A DNA stretch of 64,000 nucleotides, taken from positions 186,001-250,000 of the forward strand of contig CAVRXL010000013.1 in NCBI GenBank assembly GCA_963725145.1. The letters run 5' to 3'. Below, piece by piece: positions 11,369 to 19,505 of the stretch. The notes beneath the pieces were generated by a model, which worked only from the letters and a program-made list of their open reading frames with translations, was not told the origin of the DNA and searched no databases. Positions within the stretch are counted from its first letter, which is position 1; every line of letters begins with the position of its first letter. This DNA is from DATAEE01 sp963725145. GTDB taxonomy: Bacteria > Acidobacteriota > Vicinamibacteria > Vicinamibacterales > 2-12-FULL-66-21. Position numbers and translations under genes: made by a program.

Positions 11369-11920
11369 ATGGACGTCCGCATCATCGGGATCGGCAACGT
11401 GTTGATGGGAGACGACGGGTTCGGCCCCTACGTCGTCAAGACGCTCGAGGCGCTCTATGAGTTTCCGGCGGACGTGTCCATAGTTGACGCGGGGACGCCG
11501 GGCCTCGATCTGTCGCCGTTCCTGATGAACGCGGACGTCATCATTCTTGTCGACGCCGTCAAGGCCTCCGGCGAGGCGGGATCCGTGCGGACATATGGCC
11601 GCGAAGATCTGGTGCGGCCGGGCGTCACGCCACGACTCGGACCGCACGATCCCGCGCTCGCCCAGACGCTCACCACGCTCGACCTGGCCGGTACCGGACC
11701 AAAGGCGGTGATCCTGGTCGGCGCCGTCGCGGAGCGGGTCACGACCGGACCCGGGCTCACCGCGCCCATGCGGACCGCCGTTCCCGCTGCGATCGAGCGT
11801 GTGGCCAACCTGCTCGCCGTGTTCGGCCTCGCACCGGTCGCCAGACAGCCGCCGCTTGAACCAGATGTGTGGTGGGAGCGATCGGGTCCTCGGGGCGGGT
11901 CTGCCGGATTCCCGGCATAA
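11369..11920 (+). CDS. hybD: Hydrogenase maturation protease HybD/HyaD
   Basis: A 183-residue endopeptidase that trims the C-terminus of the large subunit after nickel is inserted. The nickel-sensing residues of this family are recognisable: acidic residue in GNVLMGDDGFG (Asp where E. coli HybD has Glu16), Asp in VDAGTPG, and His in RLGPHDP. The start at 11369 begins directly with the family's MDVRIIGIGNxL pattern. It follows hybC in the same direction, separated by 142 bases with a hairpin. A palindromic candidate activator site for hypF lies within its last codons. The Pro- and Gly-rich tail past residue 165 is not conserved in relatives that I know. Confidence 0.93.
   Translation: MDVRIIGIGNVLMGDDGFGPYVVKTLEALYEFPADVSIVDAGTPGLDLSPFLMNADVIILVDAVKASGEAGSVRTYGREDLVRPGVTPRLGPHDPALAQTLTTLDLAGTGPKAVILVGAVAERVTTGPGLTAPMRTAVPAAIERVANLLAVFGLAPVARQPPLEPDVWWERSGPRGGSAGFPA
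11902..11917. promoter_or_regulatory. Palindromic candidate activator site (UAS)
   Basis: TGCCGGATTCCCGGCA is one of the best copies of the recurring palindrome, with TGCCG and CGGCA arms around six bases. It lies in the last codons of hybD and ends 49 bases before the -24/-12 element at 11966. Confidence 0.5.
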
Positions 11921-11965
11921 CGCCAGCCGTTCCCGCAAATTCGCTGAATTCCGGCCGATCCGCGC

Positions 11966-11980
11966 TGGTATTCGCCTTGC
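11966..11980 (+). promoter_or_regulatory. Candidate sigma54 promoter of the hyp operon
   Basis: TGGTATTCGCCTTGC keeps the GG and TTGC elements at the right spacing. The predicted start (about 11992) coincides with the hypF ATG at 11993, so the transcript would be leaderless; this lowers confidence, but the palindrome 49 bases upstream supports it. Confidence 0.5.
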
Positions 11981-11992
11981 CTCGACCGGAGC

Positions 11993-14345
11993 ATGGCGAC
12001 GGCAGGCCGTCGGATCGAGGTCCGCGGTACGGTCCAAGGCGTCGGGTTCCGGCCCTGGGTCTACCGGGTCGCCCGCCAGGCGCACGTCACGGGCCGCGTC
12101 CTGAACCATGCGGCCGGCGTGACGATCGACGCCTTCGGCACGCCTGAGGAGCTCGGGGACTTCTGCGCCGGGCTGACGGTGGATCCGCCTCCAGCCGCGC
12201 GCATCCAGCAACTCGAGTGGGCAGACATTCCACCGGAGCAGCCCGCCAGCTTCACGATTGTCGCCAGCCGCGACGGTCTCGAGCGCGTGGTGTCGATTCC
12301 CGCGGATCTCGCGACGTGTCCCGCCTGCGCGGGTGAAATCTCCGACCCGTCGAACCGGCGGTATCGGTACCCCTTCACCAACTGCACCGACTGCGGGCCG
12401 CGTTTCACGATTGCGCTCGACGTGCCCTACGACCGGCCCCGCACGTCGATGGCCTCGTTCGCGATGTGCACCGACTGCCAGCGGGAGTACGACGACCCGG
12501 CGGATCGGCGGTTTCACGCGCAGCCGAACGCCTGTCCGACCTGCGGCCCGCGTCTGACGGCCGAAGACGCTCTGGGCGTGCCGTGGCCGGGAGCCGATCC
12601 GATCGCGCTGGCCGCGCGCGCGATTGAGGATGGGCTCGATCGTCGCGCTGAAAGGGCTGGGGGGATTCCATCTCGCGTGCGATGCGACGTCATCGCGTGC
12701 CGTGGCCCGGCTGCGCGAGCGCAAGCGACGCGACGAGAAACCGTTCGCCGTCATGGTGCGCGATCTCGACGCCGCGGAGACGATTGCGGTGCTCGGCGAC
12801 GCCGAGCGCGAGTTGCTGACGTCGATCGAGCGGCCGATCGTTCTGGTCGAGCGGCAGGCGGGGGCGCCCCTGGCGCCCGAGGTCGCGCCGTCGCAACACG
12901 CTCGTGGGGCTGCTGCTGCCGTACACGCCGCTGCATCATCTCCTGCTCGCGGACGTGAAGCGGCCGCTCGTCATGACCTCCGGCAACCTGGCGGAGGAGC
13001 CGATCGCGTATCGCAACGACGAGGCGCGCGAGCGGCTCTCGGGCATCGCCGATTTGTTTCTCATGCACGATCGCCCGATCGTGACCCGCTGCGACGATTC
13101 GGTGGCGCGAGTGACCGCGGGCCGGCCGGTGCTCTTCCGCCGCTCGCGAGGCTACGTTCCGCGCGCGCTTCCGCTCGCGCAGCCGCTGCAGTCGCCGGTC
13201 CTCGCGTGCGGAGCGCTTCTCAAGAACACGTTCTGCCTGGCCAGAGGCTCCGAGGCGTGGCTCGGTCCCCACATCGGGGATCTCGAGAACCTCGAGACCT
13301 ACCAATCGTTCGAAGAGTCGATCGAGCGCATGGAGCGATTCCTCGGCATCGCGCCGCGCGTCATCGCGCACGATCTTCATCCCGACTACCTCTCGACGCA
13401 CTACGCGCAGCGTCGGCCGGAGACCATCAAGATCGCCGTCCAGCACCATCACGCGCACGTCGCGAGCGCGATGGCCGAGCACAAGCTGGCCGGGCCGGTG
13501 CTTGGCGTGGCATACGACGGCACCGGCTTCGGGCCGGACGGGACGTCGTGGGGAGGCGAGCTGTTACTGGCCGACTACTGCCGATTCGAGCGCCTCGCGA
13601 CGTTCCGCCCGATTCGTCTCGCCGGCGGCGACGTCGCCATTCGCGAGCCTTGGCGGCTCGCGCTCGCGCTGCTCGAGGATGCGTTCGACGGGCGTGTCCC
13701 GACCGGAGCACTCAAGTTGTTCCGCACCGTAACGGCCGAGCCACTGCGGATCGTCCGTCAGATGCTCGACGGCGAGATGCAGTTGCCGCTCGCGCACGGA
13801 GTCGGCCGGTATTTCGATGCCGTCGGCGCGCTCGTGCTCAACCGTCCCCTGAGCCGTTTTGAAGGGCAGATCGCGCTCGAGCTGAACCTTGCGGCCGATC
13901 CGGCCGATCGGAAGGACTATCCATTCACCGTGAGTTTCGCTGGATCGCCGTGGGTCGTGGATCTGCGCGAGGCAATCCGCTCCGCCGTGTTCGACCTGAT
14001 GGCCGAATGTGCGGCAGGGTCGATCGCCGCCCGCTTTCACAACACCGTCTGCGCCGCCACGCTCGCAATCCTGCGCGAAGCGCGTCGGGTCCACGGTCGC
14101 CTGCCCGTCGTGCTGACGGGGGGCTGTTTTCAGAACGCGCGGCTGACGGAGACGCTGTTGGCAGCCGGCGGGCAGGAGCTCGCCATCCACGCGCCCGGAG
14201 ACGTGCCGCCGGGCGATGGCGGAATCGCCTCGGCCAGGCGCTCGTGGCCGACGCCATCGTGTCAGGCCGGCCTGGCGCACGATCGATTCGACAGGGGAGG
14301 CGTCCGATGTGTCTCGGCGTTCCCGGGACGAATCGTATCGGTTGA
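11993..14345 (+). CDS. hypF: Carbamoyltransferase HypF (three frameshifts)
   Basis: HypF turns carbamoyl phosphate into the thiocarbamate on HypE, the source of the CN ligands of the NiFe site. Domains in order: acylphosphatase (VRGTVQGVGFRPWVYR), two zinc-finger pairs (CPAC/CTDC and CTDC/CPTC), a YrdC-like domain (LKGLGGFHLACDA), and a Kae1-like domain with the metal-binding HHHAHVASAMAEH and GTGFGPDGTSWGGE. Single-base shifts lie near 12631-12635, 12891-12894 and 14228-14231; homology continues cleanly across each. The last frame reads GGIALGQALVADAIVSG and then runs without a stop through the hypC start to a TGA at 14345. The true end is thus uncertain: a HypF-HypC fusion, or another indel hiding the stop. 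Confidence 0.9.
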
Positions 14346-14592
14346 CGGCCTCGTCGCCACCGTCGACTTCTGGGGCATCCAGCGCCAGGTGCGGCTCGAG
14401 CTGGTGGATGAACCGGTTGTGGCGGGCGATTACATCCTCAATCACGTGGGGTTCGCGATCCGCCGCATCCCGGAGCCAGACATCGACGGGACGCTGGCGC
14501 TCTACGAGGAGCTGCTCCGCGATTCGGAACAGACCAGCGATCTCATGGCCGCGGACGTGCGAAGCGAGCTGGACGGAACGAAGCAATGCTGA
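14307..14592 (+). CDS. hypC: Hydrogenase assembly chaperone HypC (frameshifted)
   Basis: HypC is the small chaperone that binds HypD and the large-subunit precursor while the Fe(CN)2CO group is moved. The start MCLGVPG has the essential Cys2. After it the frame shifts once (14321-14327, most simply one extra C in a CCC run), then continues RIVSVDGLVATVDFWG and ends at 14592; the whole is about 94 residues, normal for HypC. A strong ribosome binding site (GGGGAGG, 14293-14299) precedes the ATG. The end overlaps the hypD start by seven bases. Initiation here is well supported even though the upstream hypF frame is open into it. Confidence 0.9.
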
Positions 14593-15767
14593 ATGCTGAT
14601 CGCGGATTGCCGAGTGTGCGGGAGTTGAAGTTCCGCGACCCGCGACGTGCCGCCGCGCTGGTAGGGGCGATGCGCCGCACGCTCCACGCGATCGGACGCG
14701 CGCCCGTCTCGGTGATGCACGTGTGCGGCAGCCACGAGCAGGCGATCGCGCGATTCGGCCTGCGATCCGTGCTTCCGCCGGAGCTCGACGTGTTCATGGG
14801 GCCTGGATGCCCGGTCTGCGTCACCGATCTGCCCGAAGTGGACGAGGCGGTCGCGCTGGCGAAGCAGGGTGTCCGCGTGGCCACCTACGGCGACATGCTG
14901 CGCGTTCGTGGCTCGTCGCGATCGCTCGCCGACGCGCGCGCCGAGGGCGCGCGGGTCGAGATCGTGTACAGCATCTCGCAGGCCGTGGAGCTGGCCCGGC
15001 AGAGCCGCGAGGACGTCGTTTTCTTCGCCACGGGCTTCGAGACCACCGCCGTCGCGACGGCCGCGGTGATCCTCCGCGATCCGCCGCCCAACTTCACCGT
15101 CCTGTCGGCGCACAAATACATCCCGCCGGTGATGGAGATCGTCGCCGAGATGCCCGGCACGCGCGTGGAGGGCTTCCTCGCCGCCGGACACGCCGCGACG
15201 ATTACGGGCTGGGGCATCTTCGAACCGTTCGTCGCGCGCCACCGGATTCCGGTGGTCGTGGCAGGCTTCGAGCCGCTGGACATCCTGGCCGGGCTCGCCC
15301 GGCTGATCGAGCTCGTGCGGGACCGCGCGCCGACCGTCGTCAACATGTTCCCGCGCTGCGTCACCAAGGCCGGCAACCTGCGGGCACAGGAGCAGCTCTG
15401 GCGAGTCTTCCGTCCCGCCGGCGGGAACTGGCGCGGGATCGCCCACGTGCCGAACGGCAACCTGCGGCTGCGCGACGAGTGGGCGCACGTGGATGCGCGA
15501 CGCCGGCATCGCATCGACGTGGCGTCGTTGTGGGACGACGCGCCGCCCGCGCTCGTGCAGCACTGCATCTGCGGCGACATCATGGCCGGCATCGCATCGC
15601 CTGCCGACTGCCGTCTCTTCGGCAAGGAATGCGTGCCCGACGCGCCCGTCGGCGCCTGCATGGTGAGCAGCGAGGGCACCTGCCGGATCTGGCAGCAGTA
15701 CGGCGGCCGGCCGCAGCCGGAAATCTGCATGAATCTGCGTGAATCTGCGGTTGGAGGACTGTCGTGA
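14586..15767 (+). CDS. hypD: Hydrogenase formation protein HypD
   Basis: HypD is the iron-sulfur scaffold on which the Fe(CN)2CO cofactor precursor is built with HypC and HypE. The 393-residue product is intact. Visible motifs are HVCGSHEQAIARFG, GPGCPVCV and FFATGFETTA, and the C-terminal cluster cysteines in CICGDIMAG and CRIFGKEC-type (CRLFGKECVPD). The last dozen residues (ICMNLRESAVGG) are encoded by a tandem AATCTGCGTG-type repeat and are not part of the normal family end. ATG at 14586 overlaps hypC; another ATG at 14593 is out of frame with this reading. The stop overlaps the hypE start. Confidence 0.95.
   Translation: MLNADRGLPSVRELKFRDPRRAAALVGAMRRTLHAIGRAPVSVMHVCGSHEQAIARFGLRSVLPPELDVFMGPGCPVCVTDLPEVDEAVALAKQGVRVATYGDMLRVRGSSRSLADARAEGARVEIVYSISQAVELARQSREDVVFFATGFETTAVATAAVILRDPPPNFTVLSAHKYIPPVMEIVAEMPGTRVEGFLAAGHAATITGWGIFEPFVARHRIPVVVAGFEPLDILAGLARLIELVRDRAPTVVNMFPRCVTKAGNLRAQEQLWRVFRPAGGNWRGIAHVPNGNLRLRDEWAHVDARRRHRIDVASLWDDAPPALVQHCICGDIMAGIASPADCRLFGKECVPDAPVGACMVSSEGTCRIWQQYGGRPQPEICMNLRESAVGGLS
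15721..15750. repeat. Three tandem 10-bp units at the 3' end of hypD
   Basis: Three near-identical decamers of the form GAATCTGCGT lie end to end inside the last codons of hypD. Such AATCTGCGTGAATCTGCGG-like sequences are dispersed intergenic repeats in many environmental genomes. Here the repeat has become coding and extends the HypD C-terminus. A similar GGATCACGCGGAT...AATCACGCGAAT doublet follows the coxA stop at about 55680. Confidence 0.6.
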
Positions 15768-16804
15768 CGACCACGCTGCCGCTCGCCGATCGCGTCACGC
15801 TCAAGCACGGTGCAGGCGGCCGCGCGATGCGCCGGCTCATCGAGGAGATCTTCATCGAGCAGGTCTCCTCGCGGGACCCGCGCGTCGTCATTGGACCTCG
15901 CGCAATGGACGACGGCGCCGCGATCCGGCTCGGCGACGAGTGGCTGGTCGTGACGACCGACTCGCACGTCGTCCATCCGATCTTCTTCCCCGGCGGCGAC
16001 ATCGGCCGGCTGGGCGTGTCCGGTACGGTCAACGACCTCGCCGTCATGGGGGCGACCGACGTGCTGGCCCTGACCTGTGCCGTCGTCATCGAGGAAGGAT
16101 TCCGGCGCGCCGATCTCGAGCGGGTCCGCGACTCGATGCGCGCCGCCTGCGTCGAAGCCGGGGCGGAGATCCTCACCGGCGACACGAAGGTCATGGGGCA
16201 TGGCGAGATCGACGGCCTCATCCTGAACACGACGGGCGTCGGGCTCGCCCGGCGCATCGTGCCGGACGCCGGCCTCAGGCCGGGTGACGTCCTGATCGTC
16301 ACCGGCAGCATCGGCGATCACGGCCTGGCGGTGATGGCCGCGCGGCACGACCTGGGATTCGACGCCACGCTGCGGTCGGACGTCGCACCGATCAACGGCC
16401 TGGTTCGCGCCGCGCTCGACGCGGGTGGCGATGACGTGTCGGCGATGAAAGACCCGACGCGCGGCGGGCTCGCCGGCGCGCTGCACGAGATGGCCGGCAA
16501 GAGCGGCGTCAGCATCCTCATCGACGAGCCGAGCATTCCGATCGCGCCCGAGGTCCGGGCGGCGGCGGAGGTACTCGGCATCGATCCGCTCTACGTCGCC
16601 AATGAAGGGAAAGCGGTGATCGGCGTTCGCGCCCTCGCCGCCGAGCGCGTGCTGGACGCCCTGCGCGGTCATCCCCTCGGCCGGTATGCGGCCGTCATCG
16701 GGGCATGCCGCGCGGAGCGGCCCGGCACGCTCGTGCTCGACACCGGGTTCGGGCGCCGGCTCGTCGCGGAGCCCGAAGGGGAGCCGCTGCCGCGCATCTG
16801 CTGA
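15764..16804 (+). CDS. hypE: Carbamoyl dehydratase HypE
   Basis: HypE is the PurM-like ATPase that dehydrates the HypF-made thiocarboxamide on its own C-terminal cysteine to thiocyanate, the cyanide donor for the NiFe site. The 346-residue protein ends in P-R-I-C, the exact form of the modified tail. The N-terminal KHGAGG motif, GTVNDLAVMGA and DPTRGGLA are conserved PurM-fold motifs. The start is the GTG at 15764, which overlaps the hypD TGA and has GGAGGA six bases upstream. This gene is undamaged, in contrast with hypF and hypC. Confidence 0.96.
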   Translation: MTTTLPLADRVTLKHGAGGRAMRRLIEEIFIEQVSSRDPRVVIGPRAMDDGAAIRLGDEWLVVTTDSHVVHPIFFPGGDIGRLGVSGTVNDLAVMGATDVLALTCAVVIEEGFRRADLERVRDSMRAACVEAGAEILTGDTKVMGHGEIDGLILNTTGVGLARRIVPDAGLRPGDVLIVTGSIGDHGLAVMAARHDLGFDATLRSDVAPINGLVRAALDAGGDDVSAMKDPTRGGLAGALHEMAGKSGVSILIDEPSIPIAPEVRAAAEVLGIDPLYVANEGKAVIGVRALAAERVLDALRGHPLGRYAAVIGACRAERPGTLVLDTGFGRRLVAEPEGEPLPRIC

Positions 16805-16809
16805 TGTTC

Positions 16810-16832
16810 GTAGCGCAGGCCTTCAGGCCTGC
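16810..16832 (+). repeat. REP-type palindrome with GTAG foot
   Basis: GTAG-C is followed by a perfect 7-bp stem GCAGGCC / GGCCTGC around a TTCA loop. The GTAG foot and short hairpin are the hallmarks of REP elements mobilised by RAYT (Y1 REP) transposases. It stands 5 bases after the hypE stop and before the crotonase gene. Confidence 0.65.
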
Positions 16833-16845
16833 TTGGGGTTTAGTG

Positions 16846-17676
16846 ATGTCGCACATTCGCATCGATCACGCCGGAGCCGTAGGGATCATCACGATCGATC
16901 GAACGGCCCGCTTCAACTCGCTCGACGTTACAACCGCGCAAGACCTGAGGGCCGCCGCGTTAAAGATGGCCCGCGACGCCGCGGTCCGCGCGGTCGTCCT
17001 GACCGGCGCGGGCGGGATCTTCTGCAGCGGCGCCGATCTCAAATACATCCGCGGCGGCGGGGAGGAGTCGGAGCTCCGGTACCTCACGCCGGAGGGGCGC
17101 GCGGTGCCGCGGGGGTACGGCGAGGTCTTCAAGCAGATTCTCGAGTACCTGCACAGCACGATTTCAGAGATCCGGCGCGCGCCCAAGCCGTTCATCGCCG
17201 CCGTCGACGGCATCGCCGCGGCCGGCGGCTTCGGCCTGGCGATGGCGTGCGACATCGTCGTTGCGTCCGAGCGCGCGTCGTTTGAATGGGCGTATTCGCG
17301 GACCGGATTGACCGGCGCCGAAAGCTCGACCTTCCTGCTGCCGCGCCTCATCGGCCTGCGGCGCGCGCTCGAGCTGATGCTGCTCAATCCACGGCTGGAG
17401 CCGTACCACGCCCGCGATCTCGGTCTCATCACGAAGGTCTTCCGGACGGCGGAGTTCGAGGACCGGGTGCGGGAGCTTGCGGGACGGCTCGCGGCGGGCC
17501 CGACCTCCGCCTATGGCATCGCGAAGGGTCTGATGAACCTGGCGGCCGGAATCGACCGGCTCGATCAGCATCTCGATCGCGAGCTCGACGAGCTGGCGCG
17601 AATCGCCGACACGCCGGCGTTCGCGGAGGGGCTCAGCGCGTTTGTGGAGAAGCGGGAGGCAACGTTTTCAGCGTAG
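16846..17676 (+). CDS. Enoyl-CoA hydratase/isomerase (crotonase) family protein
   Basis: A 276-residue crotonase-fold protein inserted between hypE and hypA. The oxyanion-hole and CoA-binding regions are visible (FCSGADLKYI, PKPFIAAVDGIAAAGGFGLAMACD). The two glutamates used by hydratases are absent: the GGGCELA position reads GGFGLA, and the later FGQPE position reads WAYSRTG. So it is unlikely to hydrate enoyl-CoA; an isomerase, hydrolase or lyase role, or loss of activity, is possible. It has no known link with hydrogenase maturation. It is flanked by one REP element on the left and an inverted REP pair on the right, which suggests that it moved into the hyp operon by recombination. The start at 16846 follows from conserved N-terminal sequence. 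Confidence 0.85.
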   Translation: MSHIRIDHAGAVGIITIDRTARFNSLDVTTAQDLRAAALKMARDAAVRAVVLTGAGGIFCSGADLKYIRGGGEESELRYLTPEGRAVPRGYGEVFKQILEYLHSTISEIRRAPKPFIAAVDGIAAAGGFGLAMACDIVVASERASFEWAYSRTGLTGAESSTFLLPRLIGLRRALELMLLNPRLEPYHARDLGLITKVFRTAEFEDRVRELAGRLAAGPTSAYGIAKGLMNLAAGIDRLDQHLDRELDELARIADTPAFAEGLSAFVEKREATFSA

Positions 17677-17722
17677 CGCAGGGCTTCAGCCCTGCCGGGG
17701 CAGCCCTGAAGGGCTGCGCTAC
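17673..17722. repeat. Inverted pair of REP elements (BIME-like)
   Basis: Two GTAG-footed hairpins face each other. The first (17673-17695) has the stem GCAGGGC/GCCCTGC with loop TTCA; the second (17700-17722, reverse orientation) has GCAGCCC/GGGCTGC with loop TTCA. The first overlaps the crotonase stop, and the second ends 9 bases before hypA. Confidence 0.7.
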
Positions 17723-17731
17723 AGGTGTGCG

Positions 17732-18073
17732 ATGCACGAGTACTCCATCGTCCAGGCGCTCGTCGATCGCGTGGAGCGCGAGGCGCGCACGCATGCCGCC
17801 TCCGGCGTGAGGCTCGTCAAGGTCCGCATCGGGACTCTGGCCGGAGTGGAGCGCGAGCTGCTGAAGACGGCGTACGACACGTTCCGCGCCGGGACCATCT
17901 GTGCGGCCGCGGAGCTGGAGATCGAGTCCATCGACGCGCAATGGGAATGCGGCCGCTGCGGCGCGCCAATTGGGAGGGGTGAGCGGCTGATCTGCGCGGC
18001 GTGCGGCGTGCCGGGACATCTGGTGCAGGGAGACGAGATTCTGCTCGAGCGCATCGAGCTGGAGGTGCCGTGA
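17732..18073 (+). CDS. hypA: Hydrogenase nickel incorporation protein HypA
   Basis: HypA is the zinc- and nickel-binding metallochaperone that brings nickel to the large subunit with HypB. The 113-residue protein starts MHEYSIV, where the His2 region binds nickel, and has the structural zinc site C-G-R-C ... C-A-A-C at about residues 73-92. It starts 9 bases after a REP pair and lacks an obvious strong ribosome binding site. Its TGA overlaps the hypB ATG (TGATG). The sequence and length are normal for the family. Confidence 0.95.
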   Translation: MHEYSIVQALVDRVEREARTHAASGVRLVKVRIGTLAGVERELLKTAYDTFRAGTICAAAELEIESIDAQWECGRCGAPIGRGERLICAACGVPGHLVQGDEILLERIELEVP

Positions 18074-18786
18074 TGTGTGGGACATGCGGGTGCGGAGATC
18101 AGTCGTTGCTACCGATCGAGATCGGTGAGCGGATTCTCGCGGACAACGACCGCCGGGCGCGCCACAACCGCGAGCACTTCGTGGAACAGGGCGTGCTGGC
18201 CATCAACATCATGGGGTCGCCCGGGTCGGGCAAGACCGCCCTCCTCGAGGCAACGGCCCGCGCGTTGAAAGGCCGGCTTCGCATCGGCGCGCTCGCCGGC
18301 GATCTGGAGACGGCGCGGGACGCCGAGCGGCTCGAGGCGGCGGGGATCCCGTCGCTCGCGATCACCACGGGTATGGCGTGTCACCTGGACGCCGCGATGG
18401 TGCACAGGGCGCTGCACCGTTTCCCCTGGATGGATCTCGACATTCTCTTTATCGAGAACGTCGGTAACCTCGTCTGCCCGGCGGTGTACGACCTCGGTCA
18501 GGCGATCAACGTCGTCGTGTTGTCGGTGACCGAGGGCGAGGACAAGCCGCTGAAGTATCCCGCCATGTTTCGCACGGCGGATCTGGTCGTGCTGTCGAAA
18601 ACCGACTTGCTGCTGCACCTGCCGACGGTGCGCGTGGACCTCATCGCCAGCGCGCTGGCGCGCGTGATGCCCGCGCCGGCGCTCCTCCGAGTGTCCGCCG
18701 AGACCGGCGCCGGGATCGACCGGTGGATTCGGCGGCTCGAGGAGTGGCGCGGTGCCGCGCGGAGACGCGAGTTGACCCATGCCTGA
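18073..18786 (+). CDS. hypB: Hydrogenase nickel incorporation GTPase HypB
   Basis: HypB is the SIMIBI-class GTPase that drives nickel delivery. The 237-residue protein begins with the high-affinity nickel motif as M-C-G-T-C-G-C-G. The Walker A motif is GSPGSGKT (about residues 48-55), the switch residues include the C-H pair in TGMACHLDAAMV, the metal-site region is IENVGNLVCPA, and the guanine motif is SKTD. There is no histidine-rich nickel storage stretch; nickel storage may instead lie in the His-rich loop of the permease encoded next, whose start overlaps hypB by eight bases. Confidence 0.96.
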   Translation: MCGTCGCGDQSLLPIEIGERILADNDRRARHNREHFVEQGVLAINIMGSPGSGKTALLEATARALKGRLRIGALAGDLETARDAERLEAAGIPSLAITTGMACHLDAAMVHRALHRFPWMDLDILFIENVGNLVCPAVYDLGQAINVVVLSVTEGEDKPLKYPAMFRTADLVVLSKTDLLLHLPTVRVDLIASALARVMPAPALLRVSAETGAGIDRWIRRLEEWRGAARRRELTHA

Positions 18787-19498
18787 TGCGGTCTTTCCGG
18801 CGCTCGTGATCACCGCGCTCACGGTTGGAGGGCTCCACGCGCTCGCGCCCGATCACTGGGTGCCGTTCGCGGCGCTGGCGCGGGCCCGCGGCTGGACACC
18901 GGGCCGGACGGCGCGCCTCATCGCGATCTGCGGGACGGGACACGTCGGCGTCTCGATCATGCTCGGCCTGCTGGCGTTCGTGTTCGGCGCGTCGCTGCTC
19001 GATGCCTTCGGCCGCCGGCTCGAGGCGATCTCGGGGATCCTGCTCATCGGCTTCGGGCTCGCCTACGGTCTCTGGGGCCTGCGGCGCGCCGTGCACGCCA
19101 GGCTGCACGGGGAGAGCCACCACCATCATCGCCACGCAGGCGGATTCCACGTGCACGTGGACGGCCGGACCTACGGCGTCGCGCCGCACGATCACGACCG
19201 TGACGAGCACGCCTCGCGCGCGACCGCCTGGTCGCTCTTCACGCTCTTCTCGGTCGACCCCTGCGTCGCGGTCATCCCGTTGCTGCTGGCATCGGCGCCG
19301 CTGGGCGCCGCGCGGACCATCGCGATCATCCTCGCGTATGAGGCGGCCATGCTGGCCACGATGATGGCGCTGGCGCTGCCGGCCCGCGCGGCGGTCAACG
19401 CGGTCCGCGGGCCGCGATGGATTGTGTCGTACGCCGACGCCGCCGCAGGCGCCGCAATCGTCGCCGTCGGCGTCGTCGTCGGTCTGGCTGGATGGTAG
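18779..19498 (+). CDS. Nickel/cobalt permease, NicO/HupE-UreH type
   Basis: A 239-residue polytopic membrane protein with about six helices. Helix I carries the NiCoT signature H-x4-D-H (LHALAPDHW). A long loop rich in histidine (HGESHHHHRHAGGFHVHV and HDHDRDEH, about residues 112-142) probably binds or filters nickel. The helix with FSVDPCVAVIP is another conserved feature of UreH/HupE-type transporters. It overlaps hypB, so nickel import and insertion are made together. Cobalt transport is an alternative, but the operon context favours nickel. Confidence 0.85.
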   Translation: MPDAVFPALVITALTVGGLHALAPDHWVPFAALARARGWTPGRTARLIAICGTGHVGVSIMLGLLAFVFGASLLDAFGRRLEAISGILLIGFGLAYGLWGLRRAVHARLHGESHHHHRHAGGFHVHVDGRTYGVAPHDHDRDEHASRATAWSLFTLFSVDPCVAVIPLLLASAPLGAARTIAIILAYEAAMLATMMALALPARAAVNAVRGPRWIVSYADAAAGAAIVAVGVVVGLAGW

Positions 19499-19505
19499 CC
19501 ACGCC

